A stretch of DNA of 64,000 nucleotides. Origin: Pedobacter sp. L105. Its GTDB lineage: Bacteria; Bacteroidota; Bacteroidia; Sphingobacteriales; Sphingobacteriaceae. A model generated the notes under the pieces. The model was not told where the DNA came from, searched no databases, and saw only the letters and a list, made by a program, of their open reading frames with translations. The position numbers and the translations under genes are program-made. The stretch covers positions 232,938 to 296,937 of the forward strand of contig NZ_LMUP01000008.1 of the NCBI RefSeq assembly GCF_009765875.1. Direction: 5' to 3'. This document shows positions 26,602 through 34,846 of this stretch, in pieces (the first letter of the stretch is position 1; the number at the start of each line of letters is the position of its first letter).

Positions 26602-28127
26602 GCCAAAAGACAATCGGCCAGATAAGGGGCTAAATAAAGTAATCTTGCTACATTTTCGATATGCCAGAAATGTATTCTATCATTCATGTTCCCTCCTAAC
26701 AAAGGACCAATGATATACAAGTTTTTGGCTGCTTCAAATTGATCGTTGACTACAAAACCTTTACCAGACAGGTTAACCTGGCAGATATCTTTTTCAATCA
26801 TATTTCGGATTAACCGCGAATCTGATTGTTCAAGATCATCAGATCCGGTACAGTTAATGACGAATTGGAATGGCAGATCATATAATTCTGGTTTTCCTGT
26901 CTCTGTGTTTATATAAGAGAGTTTTCCACCTTCAGGATACGGAACCACCGAATTAAATTCACCTGTCAGCAATTCAATCTGATGGGCTTGCAGCAACTCA
27001 TCGGCAGACCGCTTATATTCCGGTCCTGATCGCCGGATTAGCCTGGTAAATTGCATTCCATGCTTAGCGAAAAATATTTTTTTGGCATCATCACCCAAAC
27101 TTTGCATTAGTTCGAGTGCATAGCTAATCACGCGATCAACATGATGCGTGCTGATCTTACCCAACTGCACTGTTGTTCTCAAATCCCTTTTTGCAGCTTC
27201 AACAAGTGTTTCCAGATTGTAATCTCCTGCCTGCTTCACCTGATCTAAATTAGAACAGCTATAGTTCTCTAAGTGTGTATCGTTGATATGGTAGGGCAAA
27301 TTTCCGGCGCGGGAAACAATCACTATTTTATTGACCGAACTTTTTAATTGAGGCAGGTTATTCAACAAATACACCAGTTCGATACTGCTTGCATTTGAAC
27401 CAACAACTAAAATATTGATCCGCTTAGTACCAGCTGCGTGCGTTAGCAAATCTGTAGTATGGCTTATTGATGGTTCGTAAACATCGTTGATATATATATA
27501 GGTTTCATCAGGTGCAGGAACGATATTCCTTACAGGTGGTGAACCTATGGCAACGACTAATTTTTTAACAGAAATCGTTTGGTGACTGTGATCGGCAACT
27601 TCTAATAAGACAGAATAATGCTCTGGGTGCTGTTCTATCTGGATAGCTTCGCCATGTATTGACGTAATTTGAACAAGTTCTGCCATTTCGGCTTTCTCCT
27701 TCAATGACAATAGTCTTTCACGCATGTAAATTCCCCAGATATATCTCGGAAGATAAATTTTATCCCACTCTTGTTTTGCTATTTTTAATTGGTTTTCAGC
27801 AATCCAGGTTGCTGCATTTTCACCGCCCATCGATGCATAATGCGCAAGAAGATTTTCACTATTTAAGGTAAACCACGAAAAAAATAACGTTTGTTCGTTT
27901 CCGGACGGGATAAAATCACTGATTACAGTGATCGTTAATGAATTGACAGAAGATCGGTTTCCATAGGGAATACCTTTCCAAAACTCATTATGTTTATCAA
28001 CAACAAGAATATGCAGTTTCTTTAAAGGATCGTTTTGATGTAATACCTTTTCTAACAACTGAGTCAATGCAGTCGTAGATGCAGCACCACTGCCAATAAT
28101 GCCTATATCGACCGTTTCCCCTATCAT
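26598..28127 (-). CDS. FAD/NAD(P)-binding protein (HI0933/NAD_binding_9-like)
   Basis: A 509-residue soluble flavoprotein candidate. VDIGIIGSGAAST at the N-terminus is a Rossmann dinucleotide-binding motif. A GIPYGN segment and a second glycine motif (INILVVGSNASSIELVYLL, mid-protein) suggest FAD plus NAD(P). A late GPLLGGN segment is typical of the FAD/NAD(P)-binding family in which substrates are rarely known. It is the last gene of a four-gene minus-strand operon with a sugar aminotransferase, a ketoisomerase and a glycosyltransferase. It may therefore oxidise an amino sugar or the glycosylated product; this is context inference only. Confidence 0.7.
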   Translation of the reverse strand: MIGETVDIGIIGSGAASTTALTQLLEKVLHQNDPLKKLHILVVDKHNEFWKGIPYGNRSSVNSLTITVISDFIPSGNEQTLFFSWFTLNSENLLAHYASMGGENAATWIAENQLKIAKQEWDKIYLPRYIWGIYMRERLLSLKEKAEMAELVQITSIHGEAIQIEQHPEHYSVLLEVADHSHQTISVKKLVVAIGSPPVRNIVPAPDETYIYINDVYEPSISHTTDLLTHAAGTKRINILVVGSNASSIELVYLLNNLPQLKSSVNKIVIVSRAGNLPYHINDTHLENYSCSNLDQVKQAGDYNLETLVEAAKRDLRTTVQLGKISTHHVDRVISYALELMQSLGDDAKKIFFAKHGMQFTRLIRRSGPEYKRSADELLQAHQIELLTGEFNSVVPYPEGGKLSYINTETGKPELYDLPFQFVINCTGSDDLEQSDSRLIRNMIEKDICQVNLSGKGFVVNDQFEAAKNLYIIGPLLGGNMNDRIHFWHIENVARLLYLAPYLADCLLA

Positions 28128-29216
28128 TTAATTAAATTTATTCATAACGTCTACTATATATTCAACATCTTCAGTGGTGTGGAAATATGAGCAGGGCAGG
28201 CTTAAAGTAGTAGCATGAATTTCCTCCGAAACAGGAAAGTTCTGTCCCTCAAATATATGCTTCATTGCATTTTGTTTGTGCGGAGGAACCGGATAATGTA
28301 TGGCGGTTTGTATCACATGGGCTTCCAGATAATCTTTTAATTCATCGCGGCGCGGATGACGGATATTGAATATATGATAGACATCATGATAATCTGCATG
28401 TTTTACCGGCAAAACAAAATTATCATTTAAGCTCTTCAGATAGATATCAGCCAACTTGTTTTTATGTGCAATAATTTCATTTAAATAAGGAAGCTTTACA
28501 CGTAAAAATGCAGCCTGCATTTCATCTAGCCTGCAATTGTAACCAATGATTTCATTGTAATATTTTTTGTCTGAGCCATAATTCCGCAGCTGAAGTAGTT
28601 TCGATTGATGAGCTTCATCACTGAAAATTATTGCCCCGCCATCACCCAAAGCGCCCAAATTTTTTGTTGGATAAAAGCTAAAAGCGCCAAAGTCTCCAAA
28701 TGTACCGGCCATCTTACCTTTAAAGGTTGCGCCATGCGCCTGGGCGGAATCTTCGATGAGGTATAAATTATGTTTATTTTTAATTGACATAATTTGATCC
28801 ATGTCACAACATTTCCCATATAAATGAACCACAATGATCGCTTTTGTATCCGGCGTAATAGCAGCTTCAATTTTTGAAGGGTCAATCGTATACGTATCTA
28901 TTCTGGGTTCAACAAGAACTACCTTTAAATTACAATGTAATACAGACAACACAGTTGCTATAAACGTGTTTGCAGGAACAATGACTTCGCTATCCGCTGG
29001 TAAATCAAGGGCTTTAAGAGAGAGTGTGATGGCCTCCAGTCCATTGGCAACGCCTACGCAATAGGGTATCGAATTATATGCTGCAAATTCTTTTTCAAAG
29101 GCTGCAACTTCTTCTCCCAATATATAATGTCCCTTTTCAATTACTTTATTAAATTGGGTGCTAAACTGAGCTGTGAAAGGGGCATTTAACTGTTTAAGAT
29201 CTTCGTATGCTATCAT
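28128..29216 (-). CDS. DegT/DnrJ/EryC1/StrS sugar aminotransferase (FdtB/QdtB-like)
   Basis: A PLP-dependent transaminase of 362 residues that aminates a keto sugar nucleotide. EDSAQAHGATF carries the PLP-contacting Asp, and SFYPTKNLGALGDGGA carries the Schiff-base Lys (about K185). YNCRLDEMQAA is the usual C-terminal block. With the adjacent cupin isomerase it fits synthesis of dTDP-3-amino-3,6-dideoxyhexose. The ATG at 29216 is preferred over an in-frame TTG at 29225, leaving 5 bases after the isomerase stop. It abuts the FAD-protein gene without a gap. No RmlA/RmlB genes are nearby. Confidence 0.88.
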   Translation of the reverse strand: MIAYEDLKQLNAPFTAQFSTQFNKVIEKGHYILGEEVAAFEKEFAAYNSIPYCVGVANGLEAITLSLKALDLPADSEVIVPANTFIATVLSVLHCNLKVVLVEPRIDTYTIDPSKIEAAITPDTKAIIVVHLYGKCCDMDQIMSIKNKHNLYLIEDSAQAHGATFKGKMAGTFGDFGAFSFYPTKNLGALGDGGAIIFSDEAHQSKLLQLRNYGSDKKYYNEIIGYNCRLDEMQAAFLRVKLPYLNEIIAHKNKLADIYLKSLNDNFVLPVKHADYHDVYHIFNIRHPRRDELKDYLEAHVIQTAIHYPVPPHKQNAMKHIFEGQNFPVSEEIHATTLSLPCSYFHTTEDVEYIVDVMNKFN

Positions 29217-29221
29217 TCGTT

Positions 29222-29587
29222 TCAATCGTAAGGCTCGTAAATATAATCGGTTTTGTCATAATGGGTTGAGGCCAGGGACAATAATACAGACCCCGGTGAA
29301 AAATTATAGAACTTATGCCATTCCCCAACTTCAATGATCAAACATTTATGTGGACTATCCAACAGGATCTCCTGTTTATTGGTGCCGTCATCAACAGTAG
29401 CGATGAAACTTCCACTTAAGCAGATGATAGCTTCTACCAGCACCAGATGGCGGTGTCCGCCGCGATCTAATTGATTAACATTCGTAATGTAATACGATCT
29501 TTTAATTTCAAAGGGTAAAACATGGTCGATCACTGTCAGGCTCCCCCTTAAATCGTCATAATGTTCCAGGTCTATAATATAAGCCAT
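29222..29587 (-). CDS. Sugar 3,4-ketoisomerase (FdtA/QdtA/WxcM-like cupin)
   Basis: A 121-residue cupin that moves the keto group of dTDP-4-keto-6-deoxyglucose from C4 to C3 before transamination. DDLRGSLTVID and PFEIKRSYYITNV form the N-terminal signature. RGGHRHLVLVEAIICLSGSF holds the two active-site-type histidines and the cupin strand, and LIIEVGEWHKFYNF the second motif. Full length for the family. Whether the product is the galacto (FdtA) or gluco (QdtA) epimer cannot be told by eye. It lies between the GT14 gene (2 bases) and the aminotransferase. Confidence 0.85.
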   Translation of the reverse strand: MAYIIDLEHYDDLRGSLTVIDHVLPFEIKRSYYITNVNQLDRGGHRHLVLVEAIICLSGSFIATVDDGTNKQEILLDSPHKCLIIEVGEWHKFYNFSPGSVLLSLASTHYDKTDYIYEPYD

Positions 29588-29589
29588 AA

Positions 29590-30444
29590 TTAGTCTTGAT
29601 TTTTTTTACACCATTCATCGATCTTATCTAAAATATCACTATCAATGTCGATATTGAACTTACGGCCAAAAAAAGCATCAGATGCAATGATCTTTTCAAA
29701 ATCTTCCGATTTCAAAAACTTTGGCCTTGCCCCGCCGGCAGACCAGTCGACATATCTATAATTATTATTTACAATGACATCTTTATAAGGTGAATTCATG
29801 AGTACGGTTTGAAAAATAAATTCGTCACTTCCCCAGGTATATTTAAGAAAACTTTTTAAAGCGCTATTTTTCTCAACATAGTTGACCACATATAATGCAC
29901 ATTCAGGGCTTAACGTCCAAAAAGTTGAAACTCCGTAAAAATTCAACTTTATGGGCGGCTTTCTTTTCCCGGTAAAAAAATTCACCACTTTTTCGAGCCG
30001 ATGTTTGCCTACGAGATGCAAATTTGTAAAGTGGTACTTCTCTATTCTGGCTTTAGCTTCTTCCCAGTCTGTGTCAAAATTTTTATACTCAATAAATTGT
30101 TTTCCGATGTTTGCTGATAAAAAGTTTTGTATGTAAGCTGCAGATTTAATGGGATAATCCTGTCCGGTTATCAAATTGATATAATCATAAGTGATATTAG
30201 ACGCTATAATTTGCTTAATACCGTTAAAAGCTGCCTGAACCGTACTATAAGCAGCCCATTGAACATCTACACGATCGGTAATAAAGTATACATTAGGTAT
30301 GTTAAAAAGATCTTTATGGGTAGCAATATCAACTTTCTTGTCTAAGTGAATATAAAAATCGAACTGCCCATTGTTGAGCATCTCAATCATCCGTCTGGTT
30401 TGTGCAGCCGAAGTGTAGGTAACAATAAGACACGCTATTTTCAT
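29590..30444 (-). CDS. Core-2/I-branching-type beta-1,6-N-acetylglucosaminyltransferase family (GT14)
   Basis: A 284-residue cytoplasmic glycosyltransferase of the GT14 type. IACLIVTYTSA opens the nucleotide-binding domain. FDFYIHLDKK, YDYINLITGQDYPIKS and GVSTFWTLSPECALYVV follow, then WGSDEFIFQTVLMNSP with the probable catalytic acid. Bacterial members transfer sugars to polysaccharides or secondary metabolites; specificity is unknown. First gene of the operon, whose next two genes would make a 3-amino-dideoxy sugar, suggesting that sugar or a sugar bearing it is the donor. Start ATG 30444. This block looks AT-rich compared with the corrin region. Confidence 0.85.
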   Translation of the reverse strand: MKIACLIVTYTSAAQTRRMIEMLNNGQFDFYIHLDKKVDIATHKDLFNIPNVYFITDRVDVQWAAYSTVQAAFNGIKQIIASNITYDYINLITGQDYPIKSAAYIQNFLSANIGKQFIEYKNFDTDWEEAKARIEKYHFTNLHLVGKHRLEKVVNFFTGKRKPPIKLNFYGVSTFWTLSPECALYVVNYVEKNSALKSFLKYTWGSDEFIFQTVLMNSPYKDVIVNNNYRYVDWSAGGARPKFLKSEDFEKIIASDAFFGRKFNIDIDSDILDKIDEWCKKNQD

Positions 30445-30670
30445 AAAATCTCAATCATCATTCACGATTCTCCAAATCTAATCGATATTATGAGAAATCA
30501 AATATATTCCTTGATATATTACTATCATTTAATGATACTCGAATATTTGGAAAATATGTTATCTGAAACATTTAAACAGCTTTTTACCTCACAAAATCCC
30601 CGTTTGATCAGCGGTAACATGTGGTGATATCGGCAGGGAAATGCATATATGATGGTATGCAATATAACGT

Positions 30671-30703
30671 TTAAAGGCTGCAATTTAGATTTGCAGCCTT
30701 TAA
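30671..30703 (-). terminator. Perfect 13-bp hairpin, terminator of a lost gene
   Basis: TTAAAGGCTGCAA (30671-30683) pairs exactly with TTGCAGCCTTTAA (30691-30703) around a 7-nt loop. No current gene ends here; the flanking genes both start nearby and diverge. It lies just downstream, on the minus strand, of the gene remnant at 30758-31004 and was probably its terminator. Confidence 0.55.
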
Positions 30704-30757
30704 ATATTATTCTACAGCATATAATCTCTAAGGGAAATTAATTTTAGTCGTAATCAA

Positions 30758-31004
30758 TTACTTATCAATACCTTTTAAGATACGAGCTATCTCGTCCGGC
30801 TTTGAGACAAAGGCAAACGACCTGTGTTAATTTGCTACACATAACTAATTTCAGCCGCTTTTATCATACGCTTTTGCAGGTCATTTCCTATTCCACCTTC
30901 TAAAAGTTGATTTTCTCTTATTCATTTTAAAGTTTAATGATGACTGACCGATTGCTTCCGTTTATCGGAAATCCTAAAATAGAGGTCAAAAGCTGTACAT
31001 CACA
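30758..31004 (-). pseudogene. Frameshifted remnant of an unidentified gene
   Basis: Three consecutive minus-strand fragments in three different frames read like one protein. The first (31004-30927) contains TSILGFPINGSNRSVIIKL, the second (30921-30835) ENQLLEGGIGNDLQKRMIKA, and the third (30826-30758) RSFAFVSKPDEIARILKGID followed by a stop. Amino-acid composition is ordinary for a soluble protein, unlike random AT-rich sequence. I cannot name the family. The adjacent hairpin at 30671-30703 fits its terminator. Confidence 0.4.
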
Positions 31005-31103
31005 TTATAGTGCTATAAACATCTCCATATAGTATTTATAAATTAACAATGCGTTAACAATACGCCTGTTTATTTGCAGATATTTTATTATTAAAACTTT
31101 CTT

Positions 31104-32399
31104 ATGAAAAAACTACTACTCATTTCTCTAATCTCAGCAACCGCTGTAATCTCCGGCTGTAAAAAAAATAACGATAATACACTGCCCGCCCTCGCTTATC
31201 CCAACGTTGCGGATGCAGCGGATCCGGCAGTGCTAACCACGCTTCCCAGTGGCGTAAAGGTTTACAATGGTGGTTTTGGTTCAGCAATAGCGGCAGACCC
31301 TAATGATCCTAATGTTTTTTACCTCATGACAGACCGTGGCCCCAATGTAGCCGGCCAGATCACCAATTCAATTATTATCGGAATTCCAAATTTCACCCCC
31401 GAGATCGGGAAGTTCCGGTTAACGAATGGCAAACTGGTATTAGAGTCTACCATTCAATTCAAAAATGCAGACGGCGGGTTATTAAATGGCTTACCTAACC
31501 CTATCGGTCAAGGTAATACCGGCGAGATTCCTTATGATCTGAATGGAAATTTGCTGGCCACCAGTGCTGATGGTGTAGATTCTGAAGGGATGGTACGTAT
31601 GGCCGATGGTTCTTTCTGGGTTAGCGATGAATACGGTCCGCATATTATACATTTTGATGCAACCGGCAAAACCATCGAGCGCATTAATCCTTTTGGAACA
31701 GGTACAGGTGGCCGTAAAATACCTTTGGTATTTGCTACCCGAAAACCAAACCGGGGTATGGAAGGCCTGGCAATCACACCGGACGGAAAAACATTGGTAG
31801 GCATGATGCAGTCACCAATGCTTAATCCGACCAAAGCAGATGGCGCTACTTCCCTGGTATTGCGTATCCTTACTTTTGATATTGCTTCAGGCGCTACCAA
31901 ACAATATGCTTACCTGATGGATAATGTAACGCTAACAGGTGTAAGCGAGATTGTTGCTGTTAATGCTACGACATTTTTAACTGTTGAACGTGATGCTGGC
32001 TTTGCAGGTTCAACAACTGCTCCTGCAGCATTTAAAAAGATCTTTAAAATAGATATAAGCAACGCTACAGATATCTCTGACCCGGCAAACGGTGCAAATG
32101 GTAAATTGTATGGTGGTAAAACTGTGGAACAACTGACCAACCTTACAGGACTACAGGCTGCGGGTATAACACCAGTCACCAAAACCCAGGTTTTAGATCT
32201 GTTAAAAGATTTGCCAACGCCTTATCCGCATGATAAATGCGAAGGATTAGCTTTGCTGCCAGGTAATATACTGGCTATTTCAAACGATGATGATTTCGGC
32301 GTTTTAGATAATGGTGCTAACGGTTTTGCAGCCAAAATATTACCAGCAACGGGTTTAGTCGACCACAACAGTATTTATTTTGTTAAAATAAAATTGTAG
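31104..32399 (+). CDS. Esterase-like activity of phytase family lipoprotein
   Basis: A 431-residue lipoprotein: the signal ends in VISGC (lipobox Cys near residue 19). The mature part reads as a beta-propeller of the phytase-like esterase family: ADPNDPNVFYLMTDRGPN, DSEGMVRMADGSFWVSDEYGPHI, PNRGMEGLAITPDGKTLVG and DKCEGLALLPGNILAISNDDDFG. Family members are predicted phosphatases or esterases at the cell surface; the substrate is not known. It stands alone with its own terminator (32441-32479). Confidence 0.85.
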   Translation: MKKLLLISLISATAVISGCKKNNDNTLPALAYPNVADAADPAVLTTLPSGVKVYNGGFGSAIAADPNDPNVFYLMTDRGPNVAGQITNSIIIGIPNFTPEIGKFRLTNGKLVLESTIQFKNADGGLLNGLPNPIGQGNTGEIPYDLNGNLLATSADGVDSEGMVRMADGSFWVSDEYGPHIIHFDATGKTIERINPFGTGTGGRKIPLVFATRKPNRGMEGLAITPDGKTLVGMMQSPMLNPTKADGATSLVLRILTFDIASGATKQYAYLMDNVTLTGVSEIVAVNATTFLTVERDAGFAGSTTAPAAFKKIFKIDISNATDISDPANGANGKLYGGKTVEQLTNLTGLQAAGITPVTKTQVLDLLKDLPTPYPHDKCEGLALLPGNILAISNDDDFGVLDNGANGFAAKILPATGLVDHNSIYFVKIKL

Positions 32400-32440
32400 T
32401 ACGATTACTTAGCCTATAAAAGGCGATTACATGGCATTAC

Positions 32441-32479
32441 AAAAAGGATAAAGCTGTTTTCAACACCTTTATCCTTTTT
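32441..32479 (+). terminator. Rho-independent terminator
   Basis: AAAAAGGATAAAG (32441-32453) pairs with CTTTATCCTTTTT (32467-32479), and the T-run continues to 32480. It lies 42 bases after the esterase-like lipoprotein stop. Confidence 0.85.
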
Positions 32480-32683
32480 TTACTCCCTAGTGGACCTATA
32501 TCAACTCGATTTTTCGAAGATTAACTCGTTTGGCTAGTTAAAGACAGGGTTCCGAACCCTTCAAGGGACGCTGATAAATTTATAACATAACCCCCTGAAT
32601 TTATTAATATCAGAAATATAATTTCAAAAAAAATAAATGAAGATCAATTAGTTAAGTAACTTTAGTAGGATTAAGACAAACCT

Positions 32684-34129
32684 ATGCCATACTCAAATTT
32701 TTATTGTCGTTTTTTGATGATAGCTGGTTGCCTGTTTTTTTCAGGCTGTGCACATCGATCTTCACCCCAGGTTATTCATACTCCGAAAAAAGAAACCCGG
32801 CAACAAATGTTTGTGATCAAAAATGTCAACGTTATCCCAATGACTTTGGGAGATGAAATAATTGTCGATGCTAATGTTTTAATTACAAATGAACGAATTA
32901 CGTCGATCAACGGATCCATACCTCCGGGAGCTACAATTATTGATGGGAAAGGAAAATGGCTTATCCCCGGCTTGATCGACATGCATGTCCATGTCCCGAC
33001 AGATATTCATTTCGGCTCAAGATACATCACCCAGGGTGCTACCATATTTTTCGATACGCAAGATATCATGACACTTTACATTGCAAATAGGGTCACTACT
33101 ATTTTTGATCTGAATTCCAAAGCAGAACATTTCGGTCAGAGAAACGAAATTGGAAAAGGGAAAGTTATCAGGCCAAGAATGGCATTAGCCGCTCTTATTA
33201 ATGGCGGAAGCGGACCGGGAAGAATCGTAAATACCGACTATGACGGACGCCAGGCTGTTCGCAGCGCAAAAGCAGAAGGTTACGATTGCATCAAACTCTA
33301 TTCCCAGCTTAATATCGAAACCTTTAAAGCCATTGTAGACGAAGCCAGGAAGCAGGGAATGAAAACTGTAGGCCATATCCCCGACGCGTTTCAGGGTAAA
33401 TTGGAACAAGCTTTTGTACCTAATTTCGATTTGGTTGCACATGCAGAAGAATTTTCTAAACAAACAACTGAATATAGTGACGAGGACGCGAAACGCTTCG
33501 CAAAACTGATGAAAGATAACGGCACCTGGCTATCCCCTACTTTAATAACTATGGTAGATATCTTAAGTCAAAGCAGGTCGCTCGATGAACTTAGAACATC
33601 TCCTACTTTACAATATGTTCATCCGCTATTGCAAAGTAAATGGCTGACAGCAAATAATTATAATAAAAATACCAGTGCATACCGGGTGGCCCATTTCGAA
33701 AAAATGGTTGCTTTTCACAATCGATTGGTACGTGCCTGTAAAGCAGCTGGCGTTCCGATAGTCGCAGGGACAGATACAGGCGTCTCAGGTGTTGTTGCAG
33801 GATTTGCTTTACATGATGAGATTGAGCTTTTAGTGGCAGCCGGATTAACACCTAAAGAAGCAATCACATCCGCCACCCGCCTTTCCGCTACATGGTTGGG
33901 AATTGATAGCCTGACTGGAACCGTGGAAGCCGGAAAATTTGCAGACCTCATTCTGCTCGATGCCAATCCACTCAGCGATGTGAAAAATCTTCGAAGAATC
34001 TCAGGTATTTTTGTAAATGGCAGGTGGGTTAACCGTTTCACAATCGACACCATGTTAGCTGATCTTTCAAAGCGCAACACTGCTGCAGAAGATGACTATG
34101 ATTGGAAGAAAATGACAGGATCAAAGTAA
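32684..34129 (+). CDS. Amidohydrolase family lipoprotein
   Basis: A 481-residue metal-dependent hydrolase with a lipoprotein signal (FFSGC). After the small beta-domain comes WLIPGLIDMHVHV with the HxH metal pair. Then follow GYDCIKLYSQ (probable carboxylated-Lys position), TVGHIPDAF, VAHAEEF and the late Asp motif VAGTDTG. EAGKFADLILLDANPL marks the C-terminal sandwich. The pattern fits the imidazolonepropionase/prolidase-like branch; possible substrates are dipeptides or cyclic amides. Export and lipidation are clear, specificity is not. It has its own upstream region and no operon partner. Confidence 0.87.
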   Translation: MPYSNFYCRFLMIAGCLFFSGCAHRSSPQVIHTPKKETRQQMFVIKNVNVIPMTLGDEIIVDANVLITNERITSINGSIPPGATIIDGKGKWLIPGLIDMHVHVPTDIHFGSRYITQGATIFFDTQDIMTLYIANRVTTIFDLNSKAEHFGQRNEIGKGKVIRPRMALAALINGGSGPGRIVNTDYDGRQAVRSAKAEGYDCIKLYSQLNIETFKAIVDEARKQGMKTVGHIPDAFQGKLEQAFVPNFDLVAHAEEFSKQTTEYSDEDAKRFAKLMKDNGTWLSPTLITMVDILSQSRSLDELRTSPTLQYVHPLLQSKWLTANNYNKNTSAYRVAHFEKMVAFHNRLVRACKAAGVPIVAGTDTGVSGVVAGFALHDEIELLVAAGLTPKEAITSATRLSATWLGIDSLTGTVEAGKFADLILLDANPLSDVKNLRRISGIFVNGRWVNRFTIDTMLADLSKRNTAAEDDYDWKKMTGSK

Positions 34130-34330
34130 CCGCCCTTAATAAGGAAATTGCCAGATCTCTTCACACCGCCGATACAGGCTGAAGCATTTCCAATGTAATC
34201 AACAACTGAAGATCAGGGAATACCTGGCGATTTCTTATTGGAAAAAAAGAGACCCGGAAGGCAATCTGTACTGATATGCCAAAAAGAACGAGAGGAAATT
34301 TTATTAATAAAACATTTACATGACACAATA

Positions 34331-34352
34331 AATAGATGACACATCAACTATT
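34331..34352. promoter_or_regulatory. Palindromic MarR operator, upstream copy
   Basis: AATAGATGA-CACA-TCAACTATT is a 9-4-9 inverted repeat matching at 8 of 9 positions. It lies just upstream of marR and next to a TATGTTTG -7-like box. A second copy with the same spacing lies between marR and the MATE gene. Confidence 0.55.
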
Positions 34353-34355
34353 CCT

Positions 34356-34363
34356 TATGTTTG
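34356..34363 (+). promoter_or_regulatory. -7-like promoter box for marR
   Basis: TATGTTTG matches the Bacteroidota TAnnTTTG consensus exactly and immediately follows the palindrome at 34331-34352. It is only 4 bases from the ATG at 34368, which would give a nearly leaderless mRNA, and no clear TTTG box is seen at -33. The promoter may therefore be elsewhere. Confidence 0.3.
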
Positions 34364-34367
34364 TGCC

Positions 34368-34802
34368 ATGAATACGATAGCTGATAGTTTCTTCTTCCAG
34401 GTGATGCGGATGCGGAAGTCAATCTTTCGGAAAACCAACCTGCTATTGACAGAAGCAGGCATTAACCTTCAAATGGAACAGCTTCCAATATTGGTTATCC
34501 TTCAAAAACGCGGCACGCTATCCCAGCGCGAACTTTCTGATATTACGCTTCGGGATAAATCCTCAATTTTAAGAAGTGTAAGTGCCTTACAAAAGAAGAA
34601 GCTGCTGGTAGTTGAACAGGATAGTATTGACAGAAGAAAAAACAATATCGACTTAAGTCCCGAAGGAAAAAGGCTGGCTACCCAAATTGCAGAAATAATG
34701 CAAAAAGCAGAGGATGATGCACTATCCGTTTTTTCAGATGCAGAGCGTAAAACAGCTTATCAGACAGTGAAGGGTTATGCTGATAAACTGGAAGGAATTT
34801 AA
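34368..34802 (+). CDS. MarR family transcriptional regulator
   Basis: A 144-residue winged-helix regulator. The DNA-binding part reads LPILVILQKRGTLSQRELSDITLRDKSSILRSVSALQKKKLLV, then the wing EQDSIDRRKNNIDLSPEGK. Flanking helices provide the dimer interface. MarR proteins usually repress their own gene and a neighbouring exporter and are released by small aromatic ligands. The MATE gene starts 44 bases downstream on the same strand. Matching palindromes lie upstream of marR and inside the marR-MATE gap, which supports autoregulation and exporter control. Confidence 0.9.
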   Translation: MNTIADSFFFQVMRMRKSIFRKTNLLLTEAGINLQMEQLPILVILQKRGTLSQRELSDITLRDKSSILRSVSALQKKKLLVVEQDSIDRRKNNIDLSPEGKRLATQIAEIMQKAEDDALSVFSDAERKTAYQTVKGYADKLEGI

Positions 34803-34817
34803 CCTTTTTTTTGAATA

Positions 34818-34839
34818 AATAGTTGATATATCAATGATT
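34818..34839. promoter_or_regulatory. Palindromic MarR operator, second copy
   Basis: AATAGTTGA-TATA-TCAATGATT has the same 9-4-9 architecture as the site at 34331-34352, with 7 of 9 arm positions paired and a perfect TTGATATATCAA core. It lies between the marR stop and the MATE start at 34847. Confidence 0.5.
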
Positions 34840-34846
34840 ATAAGAT

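Larger units (their letters stand above)
30445..31103. other. Intergenic region with decayed gene and terminator
   Basis: This 659-bp stretch separates the divergent GT14 and esterase-like genes. It contains a 13-bp perfect hairpin (30671-30703) and coding-like fragments of one minus-strand gene (30758-31004), listed separately. No intact gene longer than a few dozen codons is credible. Confidence 0.7.

Noticed and set aside
30346..30627. 93-codon plus-strand frame overlapping the GT14 gene start
   Set aside because: It runs antisense into a well-supported gene and then through AT-rich sequence; no family resemblance.
32546..32560. AGGGTTC-C-GAACCCT palindrome resembling a tRNA T-arm
   Set aside because: The loop (TTCCGAA) lacks the purine of the T-loop consensus and no acceptor, D or anticodon arms can be built around it. 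Probably a short palindrome of unknown meaning.
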